Origin: Ectopseudomonas composti
GTDB lineage: Bacteria; Pseudomonadota; Gammaproteobacteria; Pseudomonadales; Pseudomonadaceae
Assembly (NCBI GenBank): GCA_946886245.1
Contig: CAMPIF010000102.1
Location: 1-10,940 of the forward strand
Reading direction: 5' to 3'
Length of the DNA: 10,940 nt
Positions within the stretch are counted from its first letter, which is position 1. Each line of letters begins with the position of its first letter. Made by a program: the position numbers and the translations under genes. The notes under the pieces are model-generated. The model was not told where the DNA came from. It made no database searches and was given only the letters and a program-made list of their open reading frames with translations. Shown here one piece after another: positions 5,845 through 10,940 of this stretch.

Positions 5845-6972
5845 ATGAGCTCAACGACTCGCCGGGGAACGCAACGCAGCCTGCAGAGCCTCCTGCTCAA
5901 ACGCTTCGCCATGGCCTTCGCCACTTACGCGATGATGGCGCTCGTCTGCTGGTTCGCTGTGTTCAATGGCCTTTTCCTCGGTTCCTTCAGCACTGCCGCC
6001 TGGTTGACACTGGGCGTGTTTGGCAGCCAATTGGTATTTCTGTGGCTGTTTCTCTCCGGGCGCAACCTGCGTTGTGACGATCCCAGCCTGACCGAAGCTC
6101 AGGTGTTGGTGGCGCTGGCCTGGCAGCCACCGGTGCTGGCGCTGTTCGACAGCGCGCGCGGCGTGATGATGGTCTTCTATGTGCTGATCCTGCTGTTTGG
6201 CGTGTTCCAGTTGCCGCCGAGGGTGTTCGTGCGTTGCGCTGCCTTCGCCTTCTTCGGCTTCACGGCCATGGTGCTGATCGAGGCCTATCGCATGCAGCTG
6301 GTGGACCCGAGCATGGCCTGGCTGCAGGTGTGGGTGCTGTTCATTCTGCTGGTCTGGCTGTGTCTTTTCTCCAGCTACGTGCAGGCCATGCGCAAACGCA
6401 TGCGCCAACGCCGCTTCGCCTTGCAGGCGCATCAGGACACCTTGCGCGGGATGATGCGCCAGCTCGAGGATCTGGTCGCCACCGACGAACTCACCGGGCT
6501 GTTCAACCGTCGCCATTTCCTGCGTCTGGCCACCCGCGAACTGGAACATCTGGACCACGGGCGGCATCACGGTCTGGCGTTGATCGACCTGGACCATTTC
6601 AAACGAATCAACGATGCTCATGGCCATGCTGCCGGTGACCGGGTGCTACAAACCTTCGCCGCAGTTGCCCGTGCCTGTCTGCGTGACGGCGACATCATTG
6701 CCCGCTACGGCGGTGAGGAATTCGTCCTGCTATTGCCCAATACCGATGCCGACCAGTTCACCGCCTGCTGCGAGCGCCTGCGCGAAGCCTTCGCCAGGGC
6801 CGAGCCGTTGGGCGTGAAGGTCGACAATCTCAGCCTGTCCGCCGGCATGACGCTGCTGGTCGCCGGTGACGATCTCGATGAAGCCCTGCAGCGTGCCGAT
6901 CAGGCGCTTTACCAGGCCAAGCGCGGCGGGCGCAATCGTTGCGATGCCAGCTGGGAGAATGCGGGTGCCTGA
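5845..6972 (+). CDS. Membrane diguanylate cyclase (GGDEF), SadC-like by position
   Basis: A 375-residue inner-membrane enzyme that makes cyclic di-GMP from two GTP. The first about 180 residues hold five or six hydrophobic segments (about 22-47, 51-71, 86-102, 107-124, 129-148, 158-178), followed by a basic linker and short helix (MRKRMRQRRFALQAHQD), then the GGDEF domain from DELTGLFNRRHF (about 214-225). The active-site motif is GGEEF at 289-293; the product-binding inhibitory site R280-D-G-D283 sits exactly five residues before it, so feedback inhibition is expected. I prefer the ATG at 5845 because GGGA (5833-5836) is eight bases upstream; the ATG at 5836 would add three residues. From memory, P. 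aeruginosa SadC (PA4332) occupies this slot next to fumarase and the reductase, but it is longer (about 487 residues), so I leave the symbol blank. No EAL domain is present. The 3' end overlaps the reductase start. Confidence 0.92.
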   Translation: MSSTTRRGTQRSLQSLLLKRFAMAFATYAMMALVCWFAVFNGLFLGSFSTAAWLTLGVFGSQLVFLWLFLSGRNLRCDDPSLTEAQVLVALAWQPPVLALFDSARGVMMVFYVLILLFGVFQLPPRVFVRCAAFAFFGFTAMVLIEAYRMQLVDPSMAWLQVWVLFILLVWLCLFSSYVQAMRKRMRQRRFALQAHQDTLRGMMRQLEDLVATDELTGLFNRRHFLRLATRELEHLDHGRHHGLALIDLDHFKRINDAHGHAAGDRVLQTFAAVARACLRDGDIIARYGGEEFVLLLPNTDADQFTACCERLREAFARAEPLGVKVDNLSLSAGMTLLVAGDDLDEALQRADQALYQAKRGGRNRCDASWENAGA

Positions 6973-7903
6973 ACTGCGTGTGGGTGACCTGCAGTTGCAG
7001 GTCGTCCAACAAACCAACTTGCTCGATGCGTTGCTCGGAGGCGGTGTAGCGCTGCCTTACAGCTGCCGCGCCGGCAGTTGTCACGCCTGTCTGGTGCGCT
7101 GCGTAGCCGGTGAGCCGCTGGATCGTCAGCCCGAGGCACTGGCGGCCGACAAGCGTGCCGAGGGCTGGCGCCTGGCTTGTCAGTGCCAGGTGATCGACGA
7201 CCTGCAGGTCGAACCCTTCGACCCGCAGCGTGATGGCCTGGCGGCCAGGGTGGTCGCTCTGGACTGGCCCAGCCCGCAGGTTTTACGTCTGCGCTTGCAG
7301 CCGGCCAGATCGTTGCGCTATCGCCCCGGCCAGCATCTGCTGCTGTGGAATGAACAAGGCGTTGCCCGGCCCTATTCACTGGCCAGTGTGCCAGGCGAGG
7401 ACGACTGCCTGGAGTTTCACATCGATTGCCGCCTGCCCGGTGCATTCTGCGATGCAGCGCGGCGCCTGCAGGTTGGCGACGCGCTGCGCCTCGGTGAGCT
7501 GCGCGGTGGCGCCCTGCATTACGACGTCGATTGGCAGGCGCGACCGCTCTGGCTGATGGCTGCCGGTACCGGTCTTGCGCCGCTCTACGGGGTGTTGCGT
7601 GAAGCGTTGCGTCAGGAGCACCAGGGCGCCATCCGCCTGCTGCACGTGGCGCATGAGCCGGCCGAGCACTATCTGGCGAGCGAGCTTCAGGCGCTGGCGG
7701 CGCAACACGCCAACCTGCAGGTGGAGCTGGTAACGGCGGCGCAGTTGCCGGCTGCTTTGGCCGAACTGCGCCTTGTTTCGCGGCAGACCCTCGCCTTACT
7801 CTGCGGCGGTCCTTCCACGCTCGACAGCTTTGCGCGGCGCCTCTACATGGCCGGTTTGCCGCGCAGCCAGATGCTCGCCGACGTCTTTCTCACTCGCGCG
7901 TAG
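6965..7903 (+). CDS. 2Fe-2S/FAD oxidoreductase (ferredoxin reductase-like)
   Basis: A 312-residue electron-transfer flavoprotein in three parts. An N-terminal plant-type ferredoxin domain (about 1-85) has the cluster motif C34-x4-C39-x2-C42 (YSCRAGSCHACLV) and C72 in RLACQC. A FAD-binding barrel follows, with the signature RPYSLAS at about 135-141. The NAD(P)-binding part has AAGTGLAPL at about 199-207 and the C-terminal CGGPSTLDSFARRLY. This is the architecture of oxygenase reductase components, yet no oxygenase is present nearby. I chose GTG at 6965: GGGAG (6953-6957) is seven bases upstream, whereas the ATG at 6959 would lie one base after it. The start overlaps the cyclase 3' end by 8 bp, indicating translational coupling. 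The remembered P. aeruginosa neighbour is PA4331, annotated only as a probable ferredoxin reductase; the electron acceptor is unknown. Confidence 0.92.
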   Translation: MPELRVGDLQLQVVQQTNLLDALLGGGVALPYSCRAGSCHACLVRCVAGEPLDRQPEALAADKRAEGWRLACQCQVIDDLQVEPFDPQRDGLAARVVALDWPSPQVLRLRLQPARSLRYRPGQHLLLWNEQGVARPYSLASVPGEDDCLEFHIDCRLPGAFCDAARRLQVGDALRLGELRGGALHYDVDWQARPLWLMAAGTGLAPLYGVLREALRQEHQGAIRLLHVAHEPAEHYLASELQALAAQHANLQVELVTAAQLPAALAELRLVSRQTLALLCGGPSTLDSFARRLYMAGLPRSQMLADVFLTRA

Positions 7904-7962
7904 GCCGTGCGCGGCCGTCAGGCCCGATGCAGGTGCGTGCGACGTACCCATTGGAGCCTTGC

Positions 7963-8736
7963 ATGAGCGAACACCTGCATATCGAACGCGACGGTGGTTT
8001 GTTGACCCTGCGCATGCACCGTGCGGACAAGAAGAACGCGCTGACCCGCGCCATGTACGCTGGTATGGCCGAAATGCTGGACGAGGCCGAGCGCGACCCC
8101 AGCGTGCGCGTGGTGCTGCTGACCGGTGGCGAGGCGTGCTTCACCAGTGGCAACGATGTCGCCGACTTCATCCAGGCGCCGCCCAGCGGCCTGAACAGCG
8201 AAGTGTTCCAGTTCATGCGCGCCCTGTTCGAATTCAGCAAGCCGGTGGTCGCTGCTGTGGCTGGCCCGGCAGTGGGGATCGGCACCACCTTGCTGCTGCA
8301 TTGCGACCTGGTCTACGTCAGCCGTGATGCGCAGTTGAAAATGCCCTTCGTCAATCTTGGTCTGTGCCCTGAATATGGTTCCAGTCTGATTCTTCCGCGT
8401 TTGCTGGGGCATGCGCGTGCTGCCGAGTTGCTGTTGCTCGGCCAGGCCTTCAGCGGGGAGCAGGCTGCAGAGTGGGGCATCGCCAACCAGGCACTCGATG
8501 GCGGCGCCGCGACGCTGAACAAGGCGCGCGAGATGGCGCAGCGTTTTCTCGACCTGGCGCCATCGGCTGTTGCCGACAGCAAGCGTCTGATGCGCGCGCC
8601 GGGGCGCGAGGAACTGCGCAAGGTGATCGAGGAGGAGGGCGCCCTGTTCGGCCAGCGCCTGCGCTCGCCGGAGGCCGTCGAGGCGTTGACGGCATTCATG
8701 CAGCGCAGGACGCCGGATTTCTCCCGCTTCACCTAG
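7963..8736 (+). CDS. Enoyl-CoA hydratase/isomerase family protein, probably isomerase type
   Basis: A 257-residue crotonase-fold enzyme of normal length, acting on acyl-CoA thioesters. The oxyanion-hole segments are visible: ACFTSGNDVADF (about 58-69) and GPAVGIGTTLLLHCDLVY (about 101-118). The two glutamates that add water in classical hydratases (Glu144 and Glu164 of rat crotonase) align with non-acidic residues here (about T109 and F129). A glutamate is present at 137 in NLGLCPEYGSS, the position of the catalytic Glu of delta3,delta2-enoyl-CoA isomerases such as yeast Eci1. A double-bond isomerase role in beta-oxidation of unsaturated fatty acids is therefore more likely than hydration; alignments were made by eye from memory. 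I chose ATG 7963, with GGAG six bases upstream (7953-7956), over ATG 7927. It follows the reductase by 59 bases and is probably in the same operon. The likely P. aeruginosa counterpart is PA4330. Confidence 0.9.
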   Translation: MSEHLHIERDGGLLTLRMHRADKKNALTRAMYAGMAEMLDEAERDPSVRVVLLTGGEACFTSGNDVADFIQAPPSGLNSEVFQFMRALFEFSKPVVAAVAGPAVGIGTTLLLHCDLVYVSRDAQLKMPFVNLGLCPEYGSSLILPRLLGHARAAELLLLGQAFSGEQAAEWGIANQALDGGAATLNKAREMAQRFLDLAPSAVADSKRLMRAPGREELRKVIEEEGALFGQRLRSPEAVEALTAFMQRRTPDFSRFT

Positions 8737-8775
8737 GGTGCTGCCGGTGCGGTGGTAGCGGTCAACCGCCAGTAG

Positions 8776-8792
8776 GGTGCGCCGTGCGCACC
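8776..8792. repeat. Short GC hairpin GGTGCGC-CGT-GCGCACC
   Basis: A perfect 7-bp inverted repeat with a 3-nt loop, preceded by GTA, lies in the 76-bp gap between the convergent crotonase and LysR genes. It may stop transcription from either side, though it has no T run. The core resembles a sequence I recall as recurring between genes in some Pseudomonas genomes, so it may be a dispersed repeat. Confidence 0.4.
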
Positions 8793-8812
8793 GGGGGCAG
8801 TGTCGTACTGAT

Positions 8813-9721
8813 CTATTCCCAAGGCGGCTCGAGCAGGCGCTGCTGGAGAAACTCGCAAAGCGCCACGACCTTGCGTGAAGCCCGCCGGGAGCGCGGGTAC
8901 ATGGCATAGATCGAGTAAGGCTTGGGCCGCGCCTGAGGCAGGATCTCGACCAGCGAACCGTCTTTCAGATGCCGGTGGACCAGGAAGCTTGGCAGCAGCG
9001 CCAGACCCTGGCCGGCCAGCACCAGTTCGCGCATGACTTCGCCGTTGTTGCTGGAAAAACGTCCGCGTGGTGCCACGCTAGCCAGTTCGCCTTGCTCATC
9101 GTCGTTTTCGAAGGACCAGAATTGCCGTGAAGCGACGTTGCTGTAGCCGATGCAGTCGTGCTCACGCAGCGCCTCGACATCCTCTGGTGTGCCCTGCCGT
9201 TGCAGGTACTCCGGGCTGGCGCAGAGTATCCGGGCGCTGCTGGCGAGCCTGCGGGCGATCAGCGCGCTATCGCCGATGCGTGAGATCCGTACACAGAGGT
9301 CGTACCCTTCGCGCTCGAAATCGCTGATGCGATCTTCGAGATACAGGCTGACTTCCAGCTGTGGATGCAGACGCATGAATTCGGCGATCAGCGGCGCCAG
9401 CCATAGCGTGCCGAAACTCATCGGCGCCAGCATGTTCAGGCGGCCGCAGAGACCACTGTCGTTGAAGGCTGCCGCCTCGGCCGCTTCGCTCAGTTCCAGT
9501 AGCGCCTGCTTGGTCTGCTGGTAGAAGGCCAGGCCGGTGTCGGTCGGTGTGATCTTGCGCGTCGAGCGGTGCAGCAGCTTGCTACCGAGACGTTTTTCCA
9601 GATCGCTCAAACGCTTGCTGATCACCGACTTGGATAGCGCCAGGTCCTCCGCTGCCCGGCTTACGCCACCCAATTCCACCACGCGCAGATAGGTTTCGAT
9701 TTCCTGCAGATCAAGCTTCAT
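8813..9721 (-). CDS. LysR-family transcriptional regulator (CrgA-like group)
   Basis: A 302-residue LysR-type regulator. The winged helix-turn-helix spans about residues 1-62 (LQEIETYLRVVELGGVSRAA, then LSKSVISKRLSDLEKRLGSKLLHRSTR), followed by a linker helix and the two-lobed effector domain from about 90 to 290 (LNMLAPMSFGTLWLAPLIAEF, then YDLCVRISRIGDSALIARRL, near the end GEVMRELVLAGQGLALLPSFLV). The pattern VRISRIGDSALIARRLA places it in the CrgA/PecT-like group. The frame stays open far upstream, but the ATG at 9719-9721 begins the conserved domain and has GGGGAG about 10 bases upstream, so the longer form is rejected. It is divergent from the ycaC-like hydrolase across 189 bp and is its most likely regulator, as LysR proteins commonly control a divergent neighbour. 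The inducer is unknown. Confidence 0.93.
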   Translation of the reverse strand: MKLDLQEIETYLRVVELGGVSRAAEDLALSKSVISKRLSDLEKRLGSKLLHRSTRKITPTDTGLAFYQQTKQALLELSEAAEAAAFNDSGLCGRLNMLAPMSFGTLWLAPLIAEFMRLHPQLEVSLYLEDRISDFEREGYDLCVRISRIGDSALIARRLASSARILCASPEYLQRQGTPEDVEALREHDCIGYSNVASRQFWSFENDDEQGELASVAPRGRFSSNNGEVMRELVLAGQGLALLPSFLVHRHLKDGSLVEILPQARPKPYSIYAMYPRSRRASRKVVALCEFLQQRLLEPPWE

Positions 9722-9776
9722 GTGCGGGCTTCTCCCCGATTCGATTGGAGGAGGGTAATGCCTTCGTCGAGGTATT

Positions 9777-9804
9777 TTGTTCTGTTTTTTCGAAAAGCTA
9801 TTTT
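9777..9804 (+). promoter_or_regulatory. Candidate ycaC promoter with TTTTCGAAAA palindrome
   Basis: TTGTTC (9777-9782) and TATTTT (9799-9804), 16 bases apart, could be weak sigma70 boxes for the ycaC-like gene. Between them lies a perfect 10-bp palindrome, TTTTCGAAAA (9787-9796). This is the most AT-rich stretch of the intergenic region and the natural place for the divergent LysR protein to bind; function is inferred. Confidence 0.35.
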
Positions 9805-9841
9805 CCCTCTGTGCGGTCGATTGCCTGCGGCCCCTGCCACT

Positions 9842-9886
9842 AGGCTGAGCGTCCTCCGAGATCGCAATGGTCTCGAGGTTCAGCCT
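9842..9886 (+). promoter_or_regulatory. Long imperfect hairpin in ycaC leader
   Basis: AGGCTGA (9842-9848) pairs with TCAGCCT (9880-9886). Inside it CCTC (9853-9856) pairs with GAGG (9875-9878), and GAGA (9858-9861) with TCTC (9871-9874), with one bulged C and a 9-nt loop. The 15 paired positions end 12 bases before the AGGAG of the ycaC-like gene (9899-9903). It could act as an RNA structure affecting translation or as a two-part operator for LysR. I do not recognise it as a known riboswitch. Confidence 0.4.
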
Positions 9887-9910
9887 CATCACCCGTACAG
9901 GAGTTTTCCC

Positions 9911-10525
9911 ATGGCTTTCACTTACAAGCGTTTGGACAAGGACGATGCCGTCGTATTGTTGATCGATCACCAGGCGGGTTTGCTCTCGCTGGTGCGCGAC
10001 TATTCGCCCGACGAGTTCAAGAACAACGTTATGGCACTGGCCGATATCGCCAAGTTCTTCAAGCTGCCGACCATTCTTACCACCAGCTTCGAGACGGGCC
10101 CCAATGGTCCCATCGTGCCGGAGCTCAAGGCCATGTTTCCGGATGCGCCCTATATCGCTCGCCCGGGGCAGATCAATGCCTGGGATAACGAGGATTTCGT
10201 CAACGCGATCAAGGCCACAGGGCGCAAGCAGCTGATCATCGCGGGTGTGGTCACCGACGTTTGCGTGGCATTTCCCACGCTCTCCGCACTGGAGGCCGGT
10301 TATGACGTCTTCGTGGTGACGGACGCTTCCGGCACCTTCAACACCGCAGTACGCGATGCCGCCTTGGCACGCATGGCCCATGCCGGCGCCCAACTGGTCA
10401 ACTGGTTCAGCGTCGGTGGTGAGCTGCACCGCGACTGGCGAAATGATGTCGAAGGGTTCGGCGGTATCCTCGGCGGCCACTTGCCGGCTTACGCCAACCT
10501 GATCCAGAGCTACAACCAGAAATGA
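9911..10525 (+). CDS. ycaC: YcaC-type isochorismatase-family hydrolase
   Basis: A 204-residue cytoplasmic hydrolase very similar, as far as I can recall, to E. coli YcaC over its whole length: RLDKDDAVVLLIDHQAGLLS at the start, LPTILTTSFETGPNGPIVPE, YIARPGQINAWDNEDFV, and the elbow IIAGVVTDVCVAFPTLSAL. D19 and C118 are the expected acid and nucleophile. The third triad position, usually Lys in the superfamily, appears to be R84 (IARPGQ), which I believe is normal for YcaC-type proteins. YcaC forms an octamer; its physiological substrate is unsettled. I chose ATG 9911, with AGGAG (9899-9903) seven bases upstream, over the upstream in-frame starts. The gene is divergent from a LysR regulator and single, closed by a strong terminator. 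From memory this pair is absent between pykA and PA4330 in P. aeruginosa PAO1, so it is probably an accessory insertion in this locus. Confidence 0.93.
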   Translation: MAFTYKRLDKDDAVVLLIDHQAGLLSLVRDYSPDEFKNNVMALADIAKFFKLPTILTTSFETGPNGPIVPELKAMFPDAPYIARPGQINAWDNEDFVNAIKATGRKQLIIAGVVTDVCVAFPTLSALEAGYDVFVVTDASGTFNTAVRDAALARMAHAGAQLVNWFSVGGELHRDWRNDVEGFGGILGGHLPAYANLIQSYNQK

Positions 10526-10542
10526 AGCGAGATCGCTGAAAC

Positions 10543-10573
10543 GCAAAAGGCCGCTCGATGAGCGGCCTTTTGC
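10543..10573. terminator. Bidirectional rho-independent terminator
   Basis: GCAAAAGGCCGCT (10543-10555) and AGCGGCCTTTTGC (10561-10573) form a perfect 13-bp stem with a 5-nt loop. The stem has T runs on its 3' side in both orientations, so it serves the convergent ycaC-like and pyruvate kinase genes, lying 17 bases after one stop and 13 before the other. Confidence 0.93.
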
Positions 10574-10586
10574 ATTCACGCGGGGA

Positions 10587-10940
10587 TCACACCATCGGAT
10601 CGCCGACGTGGAGGATCTTCATGGTGTTGGTGCCGCCGGTGCCGTGGTAGCTGTCGCCCTTGGTCAGGATGACCCAGTCGCCCGGCTCGACCACGCCGCG
10701 CTTGAGCAGCTCGTCCACCGCCGCCTGGCTGACCTTGTTGGCTGGCAGCGAGGCCGGGTCGAACGGCACGGTGTAGACACCACGGAACAGCGCCACGCGA
10801 GCCTGGGCTTCGCGGTGCGGGGTGAAGGCGAAGATCGGGATCGACGAGCGGATGCGCGACATGATCAGCGGGCTGTAGCCACTCTCGGTCAGGCTGATGA
10901 TGGCCTTGACGCCCGGGAAGTGGTTAGCGGTGTACATGGT
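10587..10940 (-). CDS. pyk: Pyruvate kinase, C-terminal part
   Basis: The last about 117 codons of pyruvate kinase, which converts phosphoenolpyruvate and ADP to pyruvate and ATP in glycolysis. The frame runs off the right edge of the window, so the catalytic barrel is not visible. The visible part is the C-terminal domain: the ISLTESGYSPLIMSRIRSSI segment followed by PIFAFTPHREAQARVALFRG and the closing VEPGDWVILTKGDSYHGTGG with TNTMKILHVG. In P. aeruginosa the matching gene is pykA (PA4329), the neighbour of the crotonase/reductase/GGDEF genes, which supports the same identity here; the symbol is kept general because Pseudomonas has two pyruvate kinases. It ends 13 bases from a strong shared terminator. 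Confidence 0.95.
   Translation of the reverse strand, partial: TMYTANHFPGVKAIISLTESGYSPLIMSRIRSSIPIFAFTPHREAQARVALFRGVYTVPFDPASLPANKVSQAAVDELLKRGVVEPGDWVILTKGDSYHGTGGTNTMKILHVGDPMV

Noticed and set aside
4044..6077. A 677-codon open frame on the plus strand opposite fumarase
   Set aside because: It is antisense to the clearly identified class I fumarase, its product is rich in His, Asp and Val with no recognisable domain, and it runs into the cyclase gene in another frame. This is the usual shadow of a GC-rich gene.
5851..6627. A 258-codon open frame opposite the diguanylate cyclase
   Set aside because: Antisense shadow with His- and Gln-rich product; the cyclase on the plus strand is unambiguous.
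9722..10579. Upstream extension of the LysR reading frame on the minus strand
   Set aside because: The frame is open across the ycaC-like gene on the other strand, but the LysR domain begins at 9721 with a ribosome binding site and the extra part has no LysR character.
1..10940. A defence system, prophage, insertion sequence, CRISPR array or tRNA-linked island
   Set aside because: No transposase, integrase, nuclease, toxin-antitoxin or repeat-spacer pattern is visible; the AFG1-type P-loop ATPase is not accompanied by defence-type partners.

Overview
The window looks like a chromosomal segment of a Pseudomonas. The DNA is GC-rich, with strongly GC-biased third codon positions that open long false ORFs on the opposite strands. 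The block class I fumarase, membrane GGDEF protein, 2Fe-2S oxidoreductase, enoyl-CoA hydratase-family protein and pyruvate kinase matches, from memory, the P. aeruginosa order PA4333-PA4329. The left part and the LysR/ycaC pair are not in that remembered order, so a species outside P. aeruginosa is likely. I see no tRNA, rRNA, insertion sequence, phage gene or CRISPR array.

Layout: (1) 1-1610, plus strand: the C-terminal part of a nitrilase-superfamily hydrolase, overlapping by 4 bp an AFG1/ZapE-type ATPase. (2) 1612-3894: an isochorismatase-family cysteine hydrolase (minus), divergent from a GlxA-type DJ-1/AraC regulator (plus), whose stop overlaps that of a DUF1028 protein (minus). (3) 3895-5844: a terminator, a small CTTG-rich repeat, the class I fumarase (minus), and a 259-bp leader/promoter region with several inverted repeats. 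(4) 5845-8736, plus strand: a probable operon of a membrane diguanylate cyclase (occupying the position of sadC), a ferredoxin-reductase-like flavoprotein and a crotonase-fold enzyme that reads more like an enoyl-CoA isomerase than a hydratase. (5) 8813-10525: a LysR regulator divergent from a YcaC-type hydrolase, with a structured intergenic region. (6) A strong bidirectional terminator, then the C-terminal end of pyruvate kinase running off the right edge on the minus strand.

How it fits together: fumarase and pyruvate kinase are core carbon-metabolism genes flanking more variable modules. Two separate hydrolase modules have the same layout, an isochorismatase-fold hydrolase divergent from its likely regulator, and suggest inducible breakdown of small nitrogenous compounds; the substrates cannot be read from the sequence. 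The diguanylate cyclase carries an intact active site and inhibitory site, and is coupled at the translation level to a redox flavoprotein. I found no obviously new multi-gene defence or mobile system. The most interesting items are the coupled cyclase/oxidoreductase pair, the catalytic-residue pattern of the crotonase, and the inverted repeats in front of fumarase and ycaC.
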